A DNA stretch of 64,000 nt from Schistosoma mansoni (GCF_000237925.1 NC_031495.1:21640163-21704162); one strand, 5' to 3'. Positions 1 to 12,123 are shown, counted from the first letter of the stretch. Numbers and translations are program-made. The notes: generated by a model from the sequence alone, not told the origin.

Positions 1-2340
1 AATTATCGCACATTTTGGGCATCAAAGACGGCAGGATACTTAAAACCTCTCTTTTTGTATTACACTTTACTATTAAAGCAGATAAGAACTATGTATAACA
101 TGTCCTGACTTTTGTGTAAGAAAATTAGCAAAATATGCAAAGGTGAAGTCGGTATTCAAAATTCTACACTCCACTTTAAAGAAAAAGGTACGCAGAAGGA
201 ATTTGTAGGTTGGTTATTCATGCAAGCCTAATAAGACCAAAACCTTCACTTATTATAGAAAAATGATCAGTGCCACCTAATTAAACGTGTTAGTCGGTTA
301 TTCTCCAAAATATCTTAATCGTAGTATCTTCATTGACTATACACACTCTGTATGAGGTTTTCTGATTTGAATATCTTATTGAGCAAGCTAAGTATAAATG
401 ACTAGATCACTAAAATAGTCGAATTCGGTAACAAATAAAAGGGCCAGAGGAGGTCGTGCTTTGAATATTTGTGTACATTTGGTAGCTTACTGAAAAAATG
501 AAAATAACCACATAAACACCTTAAGGTTTTAGCCGTTAATAGTGTAAACGTATCTTAATAGGTATCTTAATTTTGATTTAGGGGTTGTTAATTTCAATGA
601 GTCAAATTAAATGAAGTCAAGTAGTCATTTTTGGAAACTACCAACACATTTCCAGTATACAGGCAACTGGGATATTCTAATTTCACGTTATTCTGTCTTT
701 TAGAGTGATTGATTTTTCCTGCTGATCATTATGTCAGAGATTGACGGTTAACACACAAAAGATGAAAAGGTTGTTTAACAATGTGTCAGTTTTTTTCTAA
801 CAAACTTGATACTTTGCGAAAACTGAGCTAAAACGATGAGCAGCCCGCAATTTTTAGAACCACCACATTTCTTAGCTAGCGGTTTGGAGTAGTCCTAAAC
901 ACTATATTCTCAACATGTAACCGATACCTATTGACTGTTTATATTAAAGTTCAAAGCCATCGACGTTTTGTTATTGATTCAAAGTTCCTAATCAGTCGGA
1001 TATAAAATAAATACAATAAGTTAATTAATATCATGAATTATCTTCATGCTACACTTTACTTATACTTTCTATGAGTGTTCCGAGTTGTATTACAGTCATT
1101 AACATCAATTTCGACAGGCCAGTCAAAATCGCGAGAATATCAAATTGGCTAAAATGTTGTTACTTTAAAGTCAACACTTAGACGTGGAAAAAGGGAGGGT
1201 TATGATCTGTCATGCTAAATTTACAAAATTGAGACAACTATTGAAAACTCATGAATATATAGATGTTATATCGCCAATAAAAATAACATTTAAAAACGTA
1301 AGTACGATGTTTCACGAGCAGGCTTGAACGAATTCGAATAACTGTACTAAATAAATACTTCACTGATCACTGATGAGTGATTAAATTTTGCACCGAAGTC
1401 AAGTTAAGTATACTTAACAGTTTATGTAACTTCTGTTTTCGGACTTGATATTGTTCTGTGATTTTATAAAATAGTTGAATAGAATAACTAAATGGCTCAA
1501 ATGATGATTTGACGAATAGTCGTAACGACAATTCATTATGTGTTTAATTTATCTCCGAAAGCAATATAGTTAAACAACTGAACTGATGATAGTGAAATTC
1601 TGTAAATTCGCATTTGTTCATGCCTTTCTGCCGCGATTTGCTCTTATGGTTGCTTCTCGCGATAAATGAATGCTTCTTTCTGATGTAAGAAAGATGCCGT
1701 TGTCGATTAATTATTTGCCTCTAGAATGATGTGAAGCTATTCGACTTTTAAATGTGATGCAGAATCAGATGGAAATTAGAATGATAAGCACATGTGCCCA
1801 TATTTTTAGTTCTCTGACACACACATTATTTATTTTATGCTTTCCCGAAGACAGTGTGCAACCAGAATATTATCACTGTTGTTTCTGAAGGATTTTTGTC
1901 AACTTAGCATTGAAATCCTATAATAATGCGTAAATAGAGATTCTTACTAGAATACAAGATATGTCAAATACCCGGAATGTTTTGTAGCGGTTAACCCTTC
2001 AAAACAAATAGCTTTGTAAACATTCGACACCGTTGATTAATCGTCTATTTGTTACGCCTTCAATTACTAAAAGTTAATTAATCAAGCCTTTTAGCCTTAT
2101 CTCAGACAAAATGCGTAGGATTTCCTTCTCTACATCCAAAACTGTCTGGTTTCAAACGAACAGGCCTTATCAGACTTCATTGTTTTCTGCTTTGTTCAGC
2201 CGGTAGATACATTTGTTTGGTTTACAGCGTCGTGTATATTCAGTGATTTTTGTGACGACAAAATATAACGACCAATATTTTTGTTTGTGACACGTTGTTC
2301 TCAACCACATTATATATGCAGTATATATTATTATTACTAA
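1..2340. other. AT-rich intergenic DNA, no gene seen
   Basis: No open frame with recognisable protein similarity, no RNA gene and no clear repeat boundary was seen here. Stop codons are dense in all frames. Confidence 0.6.
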
Positions 2341-3188
2341 CCTCAGGCATGCTTCACCTTCTATTCAAGAAGATTTGAGAAGAGGAACAAGTGCCAACGG
2401 ACTGGAAACAAGGACACCTCATCAAGATACAAAAGAAAGGAGATCTGAGCAAATGTGAGAATTACAGAGGCATCACATTGTTGTCAGTACCAGGAAACGT
2501 TTTCAACTGAGTGTTTCTGAACCGGATGAAAGACGCAGTAGACGCTCGACTTCGACATCAACAGGCTGGATTCCGGAAGGATCGGTCGTGCACAGACCAG
2601 ATTGCGACACTACGGATCATCGTTGAACAATCAGTTGAGTGGAATTAGTTACCATATATCAACTTCATTGACTATGAGAAGGCGTTTGACAGTCTGAGTA
2701 GGAGAACATTATGGAAGCCTCTTCGACACCATGCAGTTCTTGAGAAGATTGTCGACATTATCCACAAATCATACAACGGACTACAGTGCAGAGTCATGCA
2801 TGGAGGACAGCTGACAGATGTATTTCCAGTAAGGACCGGAGTCAGACAAGGCTGTCTACATTCTCCCTTCTTCTTTCTTCTGGTGATTGACTGGATTATG
2901 GAAACCTTGACATCTGAGGGGAAGCACGGAATACATTGGACATCTCAGAATCAATTAGACGATTTGGACTTTGCAAATGACCTAGCCCTCTTGTCCCATA
3001 CACACGAACAAATACAGACGAAGACTACAAATGTAGAAGCAGCCTCTGCATCAATAGGCCTCAACACACACAACGGAAAAAGCAAGATTCTCAAATGCAA
3101 CACGGAGAACACGAACCTGATCACACTTGATGGCGAAACTCTGGTGTGCGGCCTATACTCCTTCACGATGGGTAACAGGCGTAAGTAA
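2341..3188 (+). pseudogene. RTE-like non-LTR reverse transcriptase, decayed fragment
   Basis: Conceptual translation gives the middle of a non-LTR reverse transcriptase: a fingers segment with NYRGITLLS, a QQAGFRKDRSCTDQI block, motif A as FIDYEKAFDSL, the GVRQGC block, and a motif C region. The first part carries in-frame stops (after PGNVFN and after VEWN), so the only long open piece is 2796-3188. Motif C reads FAND at 2970-2981 where this family has FADD, so one catalytic aspartate is lost. After the ITLDGETL segment the frame jumps to a short CGLYSFTMGNRRK tail that resembles the C-terminus of schistosome RTE-type proteins, which suggests an internal deletion of the connection and C-terminal region. 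The 5' endonuclease domain is absent. This is a dead 5'-truncated copy. Clade assignment (RTE-like) rests on remembered family resemblance. Confidence 0.8.
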
Positions 3189-4900
3189 TGATAAAAACCA
3201 ATAAAAAACGGACATCACTGGATGGCTTTCAAATACTCACGTAATGTTGTTAAATAAACTCCATATCAGTCAACCACTCCGCTGCTTTATTTTCCATAGC
3301 CTCTGAATATAAATCATACCAATTATCACTGCCTACTACATGATAGTTCACTTACCTTAATCACTTCTACGCCAGATAACTGTTCATAAGACAGTGAACA
3401 ATGCTATCAACATGAGTCAAGGTCGACAAATACAAACTCAAGGAATGCATATCATACAATTGGAACGTTTTGCAATCACCCTCATCCATGTCATCGCTCT
3501 ATGCCTATCATACTCATACAAGTTATTCTCACAGTCTAGTATAGAAGAAGGATATTCTGGGTATAACGGTAGGTTTAATCAGCCTGGACGATTATCGGAT
3601 GATTTACCAATGACGACAGATCATGTGAGTTATATCGCGACATCCTTTCCATCCATCAAGGGTAGACCATAACACCATAATATGATGGAAACAAATTCAG
3701 TTATGGTCCGTATTTTGAAAGTTCACTCAGCGATCAATCAAAGTCGTCTTTGTGAGCAATAGCGGTATACCTTTGTCGTCGTTCGTGTTTTTTTGACAAC
3801 TTTTTATCGTCGCTCCAGTAGTCAACCTTTCAGCGTGTTGAGATTTCGTAACTTATATGGCCCTATGAGTGTTGACACTAATGTTTTGGGACGAGTTTCG
3901 TTTTCTCAGTTTTGGCTACTGCCACTCAGGATTTTGTACTCTCTCCAGCTTGTTTACTTGCTCTACGTGATAAAATGTTAATGTAATTTGTTTTGGGTGT
4001 TATTTTGTAGATATTTAATCCTAGCCTGAGTTGTTGCTACCTATGATTTTCAAACTGTCAGCAAACTCGTTCTGAATTATTACATGCGATGTTGTCAAGA
4101 AACATCAAAGTAAACACTTTTCAGTAGTTGAGATCATGAGTCAATTGAAGCTAGACTATCATGGAACACTATTTAGTTTTTCATAATCAACAGTATTTTG
4201 AGTAGCTCTATTACGTCAATGAGTCAAAATAGTTATTTTGGACACCAATAATGTATTCGCAAAGATTATGAGGCTCAGGCATCTGAAAACCACGGGCAAA
4301 GTCAGAGGTGTTGTCGATATATGGCAGAAGGTTCTTTATTGAAATTTTACCATCATATTATTGGATGACTTCTACATATAACGAAGAAAGTCTGGAGATC
4401 CACTGACGGTATATTGTGTATGTTTGTTGTTTTGACCATACAATCATGCCAGTGGGCCATGGTCAGAGAGTGAAAAGGCAACTAATTTACCATGCTCACT
4501 TATCTATGGATCAAAGTCTAGTGGTTATGAAGCCGCGTTTCGCTTGCGCCATGATCTCAACCAGCACGTAATAGCTTCACACAAGATGGAACACCACCAA
4601 CCTTGTGATGAAAAATATCTGACGAATGATGAATGGGTCAAGAGATCAAGTTATCATCTTTGCGGGTTGTTATACCGATGGTAACAACTGTAAGTGATCC
4701 TGGTCAAGTTTTTCAATATGTGAAACAGAATTTTTTAAAAGCTACTTACGTTCACTAAGTCAGTAATGTGAAAAAAGTTTTCAAACGTATGTTTTTATTA
4801 TGGATCTACAGTTTGTTAGGCTGTGGGAGTTTCAGAGATGTGCTTTTAATCTTACGTAATGCTGGGAAAGTGTTTGCAGGTCACGGTGGGGATTTAATAT
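3189..4900. other. Intergenic stretch, one short repeat scrap
   Basis: No gene is supported. A 92-codon frame at 3394-3672 has no recognisable motif. About 4122-4165 resembles the minus-strand 3' end of the family B hammerhead SINE described below (it contains GTCAATTGAAGCTAGAC). Nothing else was recognised. Confidence 0.45.
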
Positions 4901-5169
4901 GTTTAAGCCTATAGACTTCAGCTTTCTTGTCCTTATTATTTTAGGACAACATCCTTGCAGTCTCAGTGTTTCTTTCGCTCCTTAACACAAACGATTTCAA
5001 TATCGTTCAGCATGCCAATAAAATTATTTCTTACACAGTAAGACCGATTTATCTTTCGAAATTGACATTTAATTCTTACTGTCGATGCGCAATGAGCGGA
5101 TTTTCCTATCCTTCATTTTGGGTAGTCGATGACAAAAAGTCACAGTATGCTGTCTATTGCCGTTTAACA

Positions 5170-5312
5170 TTAAATTTTCGAATGGTATATGTCCAACTTT
5201 TGAAAAATAAGGCCACTATTCTGCCTCCCCTCTGAAGCGTTATCAGTTCTGATCCCGCTGCAGCTGTTGTTAATCAAATGCTCTGCTAGTTTTCGTGTAT
5301 CAGATCTAATAC
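5170..5312 (-). pseudogene. Left piece of Gypsy pol remnant, split by BEL insertion
   Basis: This segment lies immediately left of the BEL/Pao element. Reading the minus strand from 12842 across to 5312 with one copy of the ATAC duplication removed, a frame passes through the insertion point as CNLSLTTKQALYLLVLDLI. This resembles the end of a Gypsy retropepsin domain (a hydrophobic LLxLDxI strand) and sits where it should, just after the protease motif at 12.95-13.13 kb. Further left the similarity fades and I cannot place the RT domain. The leftward limit is therefore a guess. Confidence 0.4.
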
Positions 5313-5709
5313 GTGTTAGATCCATTTTTAAAGTGAAAATCCCTCCATGCATACATTTGTGATTTCTTCCTTGTGGTTTCTTTATTTGTATATATTGTTA
5401 ACTTTTTTGATACTAATTAAGACTGTAACGTTTAATTTTCTTGGTTTTCTTATCGTTTTTATTGAGTCTCTATGTTCCTTACTGAACTGTATTTAGTTTG
5501 TTTTAATTGTTATTATTCTGGCGGCTGCCATATTGACTGCTCGCTCTTTGATTGTGCGGTTTGATTTTGACTGGGATCGTGCACTTTTGGTTGTAATTTG
5601 GAGCACTTTCCTAGATATTGAAACACTTTGTGTCATAAAACAGCCGCTCAAACGGAATCTTACTTGATCTATCCTGAAAGGATAGAATAACACTCACCTT
5701 TTGCTGTTT

Positions 5710-5763
5710 CCCAAACAACCAATAAAGGGGAAATAAAGGCGAACAAAGGGGAAATAAAGCGGA
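5710..5763 (+). repeat. Left terminal inverted repeat of the CACTA-like element
   Basis: 54 bases identical in reverse complement to 8006-8059; homology stops at the next base (C versus A). Confidence 0.93.
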
Positions 5764-6169
5764 CGAAAGCGTAAATAAAGGGGAAATGTCGCTTTTTCGC
5801 CTGAACGTCGGTTATTTAGGGGAAAAGTCGATTTCTCCCCCTTACGTCGTATATTTGGGGGATATTTGCAGACAATTTGTCGTAACGTATAGCATTTGAA
5901 TGAACCGCAATAAGGAACAACATTTTGCTGAGTATGTCAAAAATAAAGAATTATTACATTAAATTTATGAATTTCATCATTATTATTCATGCAATAACAT
6001 ACGGACACAGGATTTTGTATGTGTTGCGTTTGTACTTACTTTTTCTGTTGTTTAGCTAAGATGTTCCGACATGGTTGGCCGCCATCACAAATTACTTACA
6101 CGATGCAAGTGAGTGACGTGCTCTGTCTTTTTAGTTCCTTCTAACTGTTTATGTTGTTAGTCTAATAAC

Positions 6170-7471
6170 ATGAGTTTAAGCGAAGCCAGTGAAAGAGCTC
6201 GTAGACGTAGGGCAACCGTGAACTTGTCAAGAGTCCTCGGATGTCATAGATCTACTTATAACAGACGTTGGAATAAATTACGTACTGATTTTCTGAGGAG
6301 ACATGACTTGCTTTCGTTTAGTAACTTTGCTAATGAAAGCACAACTACAGGTAACTGACTTTAACAACTATATATGTATAAACTATGTCAGTTGACAGAG
6401 AAAGTAATTGTCATGAGATTCCTTCAACTGTATTACCTTCCACAAGCTGTACCAACGAAAGGCTTCTGGAAGATAATGGTACGTGTTTGAAGTTCATACG
6501 CTAATAAATTTCTTATAGAATGTTCTACCGTCGATTTGCCCTGTCAAAAGCCTTTGAGTCGCAAAGAGAAGATTAACAGGATACTAATGCATTTAATGAC
6601 ATCCACCTATCTTAGTATCCGGGATGCAGACAGGGTTCTGAATGAATTCCGCCTTATCGTACCAGACTTGCCGACGATCATTAGAAGTATCTTGAGAACG
6701 TGCACAAGTGTACAACCTAAGTCCATCAGCAGTGGGGTTTACTACCATCTTGGATTGAAAACTAACCTCCTAAGATATGTTGAACTTTGGTTGTGTACTT
6801 GCGATTTTGACAGTCTGCAATTATATATTGATGTAGATGGACTCTCTATGTCCAGGAGCTCCAGTCAACATTTGTGGCCTGTATTAGGAAGGATCGTTGC
6901 CCCCAGACTTAGTGATGTTTTCATGATAGGGATCTACGGAGGGAATACTAAGCCGGCACAATTCAACGAAATTTCTGCCGACACTATTTCTGAAATAAAA
7001 GAAATGACTGAAACGGGTCTACTAAGTGTAAGGTTCATTAAATACATAGCTATTAAGTTAAGTGCAGTAATATGTGATGCACCGGCTCGTTCGGATGTTA
7101 GGTGCATTGTTAATCACAACGGAAAGGCAGGTTGCGACCGGTGCGTGGTTAATGGTAGACGACTTGATGGAAGGATGACTTTCCCAAACGGTGAATATAC
7201 GTTAAGAACGGACGACACTTTCAGGAATACGACACAATATATTCACCATAAAGGTCATTCTTTATTCGAAAGTCTACCAATAGACATGGTATTAACTTTC
7301 ACCTTAGATCCCATGCACATGGTTTACTTAGGTGTCACAAAGAAACTTGTGACTCTCTGGATAGAATTAGGACACAAGAGACTAACGAACATGAACTCAT
7401 GTGTAATTAGGACCATAAATAAGTTGATATCTAGGTGCGTAGAAAGTACTCCCTCTGACTTTCCGCGTTAA
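6170..7471 (+). pseudogene. Tnp2/Transposase_21-like transposase, three exons, C-terminally truncated
   Basis: I infer exons 6170-6350, 6392-6478 and 6519-7471, joined by introns of 41 and 40 bp with GT...AG ends; phases agree and give 406 codons. The N-terminus is basic (SERARRRRATVNLSR). The body has the pattern of CACTA-type transposases: LYIDVDGLSMSRSSSQ with WPVLGRI (a DxDG acidic motif), a FMIGIYGGNTKP block, CDAPAR followed by HNGKAGCDRCVVNG (a probable zinc-binding cluster), LRTDDTFR, HHKGHS, and LDPMHMVYLGVTKKL. Transposases of this group usually run several hundred residues further; here the frame stops at 7471 soon after PSDFPR. A short piece at about 7530-7640 could be a leftover of the C-terminal end. 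This element is probably non-autonomous. Family placement is by motif recognition only. Confidence 0.75.
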
Positions 7472-8005
7472 TAACGTTTTTCTTCATCACATTTTAGAAT
7501 TCACAAGAATTGTTTGACTCTCCATAGTCCAACAGGCCTGGTGGAAAGAAAGAATACGTGAAATGCCTGGTCCGTGACAAGGACAATTACATATGGAGCA
7601 TTGATACTCTACCATCTACCAACTGCTCATTACTTTGTACATTGAAGAACTTTTTGTTTTCAATAAAAATTTGGAAATTATACCATATTTTACGTACTTT
7701 ACATTATTCGTGTGCTGTGTTGTGGGAATGGAAGCAAACACAGGAGGCGGTTGCGGTAAATACATTAGTGTGTATGTAGTGGGAAAGTAGTCAATGTAGC
7801 GGATATTTAAGGTAGAAGTCGGAAATTCGTCCGATATTTAGGGTATAAATAGTCGGATATTTAGGGGAAAAATCGGAAATTTAGCGACATTTGAAAAACA
7901 GAGCGACAGAAAGGGGAAATTCCGCTTTATTTCCCCCAGACAGGCGAAAAAGCAGACATTTTGGTGCATTTCCCCTTTATTTACGACTTATTTTCCAATG
8001 CATTT

Positions 8006-8059
8006 TCCGCTTTATTTCCCCTTTGTTCGCCTTTATTTCCCCTTTATTGGTTGTTTGGG
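8006..8059 (-). repeat. Right terminal inverted repeat of the CACTA-like element
   Basis: Exact reverse complement of 5710-5763. It is followed by TTTCGGTAAC, the continuation of the interrupted LTR. Confidence 0.93.
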
Positions 8060-8321
8060 TTTCGGTAACTTTCATATATTTCTTACCACTTTGCTATTCA
8101 TTGTAATTTAGATTGAATATTTTGGTATCAATTGTCGGTTGAATAACTGGGCGGTAATATTTGTTCAGGTAAATTTGTACATTTGTATATATGATGAAAT
8201 TTAGAACCGTTGTTACCCAAAACATTTTGTTCTGATTTAGATTGGGTCACGAGTCTATAAACATATTCCCTGGTTATTCGGCCACATCCAGACCTATTGG
8301 AATCTAGGTTTGGATCTTACA

Positions 8322-8420
8322 GTTCTAAACAAATATTGGTCAGTAGCTGCTTGGTACGAACTTACAGCTCCAAACAAATATTGGTCGGCAAGCTGCCCGA
8401 AAATTGGTCGTTAATCCAAG
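8322..8420 (+). repeat. BEL/Pao leader with imperfect tandem duplication
   Basis: Between the 5' LTR and the gag ATG, a block of about 45 bp occurs twice. The first copy starts at the LTR end (CTTACAGTTCTAAACAAATA) and the second near 8362 (CTTACAGCTCCAAACAAATA). Both continue into ATTGGTC and an AGCTGC motif. The tRNA primer-binding site must lie here, but I could not assign it. Confidence 0.6.
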
Positions 8421-9578
8421 ATGCCCAACAACCGTGCAAAGAAGTCAATTCCTAAGCTGGTCGGAGAGAAGGAAGACAAGTTTAACGACAAATTCCTTGG
8501 TACAAAGCAAGTTTTTTCTGATGTCTTTACGCCTCATGGTTCTGATGTAATTAAGGAAGACTATAGTGATAGTGATAGTGAGGTAATTTTAGATAAGGTA
8601 GCGAATCTTAGTTTAGATAAAAGAGAAAGACTTGGGCATGCAGGGCCGGGCACAATACCTAAGGTTCCTATAGTTGGGCTAGAGCTACCGAGAGTTGAAT
8701 CGTGTTATTTTGATGGAAAACCGAAGGAATATTGGAAGTTTATAAAGCAATTCGATACGTACATTTCGGCTAGAGTATCTGACGATGGTCAACGTTTATT
8801 ATATTTGCTCCATTATTGCAAGGGTAAGACGAAGGCAGCCATTGAAGGATGTTTAATGATGGAGGCTACGTCTGGGTATAAGAGAGCTAGAGAAATTTTG
8901 AAACGGTTGTTCGGTCAGGCTCATGTAATAGCAAGAGAAACTTTGGAGGATTTATTCAATGATGTAAAGCACGGTTGTCATGACGCAGAACAACTCATAA
9001 GTTTAGCCATAAGAATGGAGAATTGTAGCATGATTTTAGAGCAAATGAATTACACTGCCGACTTAAATTCGTTGGTTACATTAGAGAGAGTAGTGAGATT
9101 TCTGCCTCAACCTATGCAAAGGCAATGGGTCGAACTGGTAGATAGATTGACGGGAGATGACAGAGAGCCAACATTCGCCGAACTCACCCAGTTTGTGGCA
9201 GCTGAAGCGAGAGTCGCTTCGAGTAGTTTTGGACGGTTAGCTGAACGTCCAAGAGGGGGAGTTATCACGAAGTCGTGTTACCATTCGGTAGTGAGACCGA
9301 GGAATGCACCGATCGCAAGTGTTAGGTGCAGTTTGTGTTCAGGGGATCATGCAGTTTACGAGTGTAAAAAGTTCTTGGCTCTCACGACAGAAGAATGTTT
9401 GTCGCACGTCAAACGTAAGAGTATCTGTTTTGTATGTCTTAAACAAGGGCATAATGCTAATGAATGTGAAGTGACGAGACGTTGCGCCATTGACGGATGC
9501 CCGAAGAGACATCACTCCCTGTTGCATAATGATTCGGCAAAGAATACATCAGAAGACAAACTATTGTGGACAAGATAG
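8421..9578 (+). CDS. BEL/Pao Gag-like polyprotein segment
   Basis: A 385-codon frame encodes a Gag-like protein: an acidic serine-rich N-terminus (SDSDSE, about residues 50-56), a central alpha-helical capsid-like region beginning near LPRVESCYFDGKP (the DUF1759-type domain of BEL/Pao elements), and two to three cysteine-histidine knuckles near the C-terminus: CSLCSGDHAVYEC, CFVCLKQGHNANEC and CAIDGCPKRHHSLLH. These would bind the element's RNA during particle assembly. The ATG at 8421 is the first in frame after the leader. The frame ends at TAG 9576-9578 and overlaps the pol frame, which is offset by +1. BEL/Pao elements usually have one continuous gag-pol frame, so the offset may be a frameshift mutation or a programmed shift; I cannot tell which. 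Confidence 0.82.
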   Translation: MPNNRAKKSIPKLVGEKEDKFNDKFLGTKQVFSDVFTPHGSDVIKEDYSDSDSEVILDKVANLSLDKRERLGHAGPGTIPKVPIVGLELPRVESCYFDGKPKEYWKFIKQFDTYISARVSDDGQRLLYLLHYCKGKTKAAIEGCLMMEATSGYKRAREILKRLFGQAHVIARETLEDLFNDVKHGCHDAEQLISLAIRMENCSMILEQMNYTADLNSLVTLERVVRFLPQPMQRQWVELVDRLTGDDREPTFAELTQFVAAEARVASSSFGRLAERPRGGVITKSCYHSVVRPRNAPIASVRCSLCSGDHAVYECKKFLALTTEECLSHVKRKSICFVCLKQGHNANECEVTRRCAIDGCPKRHHSLLHNDSAKNTSEDKLLWTR

Positions 9579-12123
9579 GCCAGTGGACAGTCATGTGTAT
9601 CTGGGAATGATCCCCATGAGGTTGAGATCGTGGAACACTGAAATTGTAGGGTACGCACTTTTGGATAATGGTTCTGACGTAACATTGATCAGGTCAGAAT
9701 GTTTGAAGTTGCTGGGGCTAAATGAGGAACAGTCGTCAGTGATAGTACAAACTGTGAGCGGTAATAAGACAACAAGGGTTACAAAGACACCTTTTGAAGT
9801 GCACTCTTATGACCAATCTGAGCACGTTAAGATTGAGGGAGCCCTGGTAGTGTCGCAAATACCAGGGCATAAGCCGACGAAATCAGTTATGAGCAGCCTA
9901 GTCAAGTGGCCGCATTTGAGTGATGCACCCTTGGAGGTTATAGATTCTGGCGAAGTTGTATTGTTGATTGGTTGTGATGTTCGGGAAGCCCATTGGGTAC
10001 TCGATCAACGGTTGGGTGGAAGAAAAAATCCGTACGCAGTGAAAACGTTGCTCGAGTGGACCGTATTCGGACCTGCATCATTTTCGGGCTTGAAGAAAAG
10101 AGTTAGTAATTGTATGAGTAAACTGCAGACATTAGAAGACCAATTCCGTAAGCTCTATGATGTAGAGTTCGCCGATGTATATTCAAGCGATAAATCGCTG
10201 TCAGTAGAGGACCAAGCAGCAATAGAGATAGTAGAAAGGAGTACTTTCTTCGACGGTAGTCACTTCGTAGTTCCGATACCATGGAAAATGAATCCAAACA
10301 TGAAGACGGGAAACTATGAGGTAGCGGTCAGTAGGCTACTTAGTTTGAAGCGTAGGTTGTTGAAGGATAACAACCTACACTCCAGATATGCCAGAAGTAT
10401 TGAAAGTAATTTTGCTAAAGGTTATGCACGAAAGGTGCCTGAAATACAGTTGAGGTCAGATTATCTCCCTCGTTGGTACTTACCTCACCACGCGGTGATA
10501 AATCCGAAAAAACCAGAGAAACTGAGAGTGGCGCCGGATTGTGCTGCTAAATGTGCTGGGGTTTCGCTAAATGATATGATTTATCAAGGACCTGACACGA
10601 CTGCAGAACTAGTTTGTATATTATTGCGTTTTCACAAGGAAGCAGTTGCCATCTGTGCAGACGTTGGAGAGATGTTCATGCAAGTAAAGGTCCCTGAATG
10701 TGATCAAGGAGCTTTAAGGTTTCTATGGTGGCAGGAGGCAGACATGTCAAAAGAACCATCCGAGTTTCAAATGACCGCTCATCCATTTGGAGTGACGTCA
10801 TCGCCATTCTGTGCGAACTTTGCCTTGAACAAGACTTCTCGAACATTCTCTGATGGATATGTTAGCTATATCGTAAAGGCGGTTAGGAACAACTTCTATG
10901 TGGGTGATTGCTTGGTATCCTTTTCCACTTGTGATCAAGCAAAGAACTTTGTTAAGCAAGTAAGTGAATTATTGTGTAAAGGCGGTTTTACATTAAAGAA
11001 GTGGATAACCAACTCGGAAGAAGTTAGGACCGTTTTGCCTGAGGTATGCAAGGAAACGTCAGAGAGTTGTGATGTCATTCATCGTACCTTGGATGTACAA
11101 TGGGATTGTGAAAGATATGTTTCCAAGTTTTACTTTGACGTACCGGGAAGGCCGTTGACGAGGAGAGGTATTCTATCCGTAGTGTCTTCCCTGTTTGATC
11201 CTTTGGGCCTAATTTCCCCAGTCTGTCTTACAGTTAAACTTCTGCTGCAAAAGTTGTGTAAGTCTCAAATAGGTTGGGATCCGCCGATCAATGAGCCTTA
11301 TTTATCGACCTGGCTAAACTGGGTGAACTTCATGCGACGGATAGATCACGTTATAATACCTCGAGGAATCAAGAATAGATTCGACGAACCTAACGCAAGG
11401 GTGGAGTTGCATTTGTATAGCGATGTCTCAGAGGTTGGTTATGGAGCAGTAGCTTATGCACGGGTCAGTTATTTAAAGGAACCACCATGTTGTATCTTGC
11501 TGTACAGCAAGTCTAGGGTAGCACCTATCAAACCAATCACTATACCGTGACTTGAGATGGCGGCAGCGGTTTTAAGCGTAAGGTTAAGTGAACTCCTACA
11601 AATAAACTTACCCAATTTCTTCCGCGAAGTGAATTTTCATACTGATTCTATAATAGCGTTGTATTACATCAAAAATGCAGAAAACCGATATAGTACCTAT
11701 ATTTCCAATTGTCTCGCTATCTTACATCAGTATACAAAAGTTGAGCAATGCACTTATGTCAAATCTTCGGAGAACCCAGCTGATTGGACGTCGAGAGGTA
11801 TACAAAAATTGGCCGATCTTGAATTGTGGAATAAATGCTCTACTTTACTGCGTGCCGATTTCAGTAAAGCTATTGCCGACTGTCCACGAACCAATCCTGG
11901 CAATATTGAGTTCAGAAAAACTACTGTGGTTAATTGGAGTAGAGTGAATTATGACAAGTTTCCTGTTATTTCTTATTACTCAGACTGGTTAAAATTAATT
12001 AGGGCAGTAGCTTGGCTAAGAAGGTTCCGATTAGTTACTCGTTATAACAATGTGTGCAGGACGAGTGGGCGTACTGTTGTAAGTCCTACCCGTTCTTTTA
12101 GTGTGGAATATGCGATTAGGTGA
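9490..12123 (+). pseudogene. BEL/Pao Pol: protease, reverse transcriptase, RNase H; integrase missing
   Basis: In order: a retropepsin-type domain (ALLDNGSDVTLI, DUF1758-like), a linker, the reverse transcriptase (VAPDCAAKCAGVSLND; motif A ADVGEMFMQVKV; FGVTSSPFCANFAL; motif C NNFYVGDCL), a Peptidase_A17-type connection (GILSVVSSLFDPLGLISPV), then RNase H (LYSDVSEVGYGAVAYAR). Three defects are visible. Motif C at 10897-10908 reads YVGD, so the first catalytic aspartate is lost. TGA at 11548-11550 interrupts the RNase H region, and the same frame continues to 12123. After about residue 870 the frame ends and only about 60 bp separate it from the 3' LTR, so the zinc-binding and DDE core of integrase are absent. 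A short open stretch in another frame (12119-12181) may be the old C-terminus. Confidence 0.88.

Larger units (their letters stand above)
5710..8059 (+). mobile_element. CACTA-like (CMC) DNA transposon with 54-bp perfect inverted ends
   Basis: The element begins CCCAAACAACCAATAAAGGG and ends with the exact reverse complement. The inverted repeats (5710-5763 and 8006-8059) agree over 54 bases. Comparison with the intact 3' LTR shows a 2-bp TT target duplication, consistent with the 2-3 bp of CACTA elements. Both ends contain many short subterminal motifs (variants of GGGGAAATAAAG, CGGATATTTAGGGG and CGAAAAAGC), another CACTA trait. Inside is a transposase gene related to Tnp2/Transposase_21 that seems to lack its C-terminal half. 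The ends do not start with CACTA itself, so this may be a separate branch of the superfamily. Confidence 0.85.
5314..8321 (+). repeat. 5' LTR of the BEL/Pao element, interrupted
   Basis: It matches the 3' LTR from TTAGATCC at its start to CTTACA at its end. It is interrupted at 5710-8059 by a CACTA-like transposon. Subtracting the 2350-bp insert and a 2-bp TT duplication from 3008 bp leaves 656 bp, exactly the 3' LTR length. One visible substitution lies near 5452 (CTTATCG here, CTTGTCG in the 3' copy). Confidence 0.92.

Noticed and set aside
3394-3672. 92-codon plus-strand frame
   Set aside because: No motif, no splice context and no similarity I recognise; length is within chance in this DNA.
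5493-5693. Two identical 66-codon minus-strand frames (also 12362-12562)
   Set aside because: They are the same stretch of the two LTRs; identity reflects LTR duplication, not a conserved gene.
7891-8106. 71-codon frame across the right end of the CACTA-like element
   Set aside because: It is made of subterminal repeats and runs over the TIR into the LTR.
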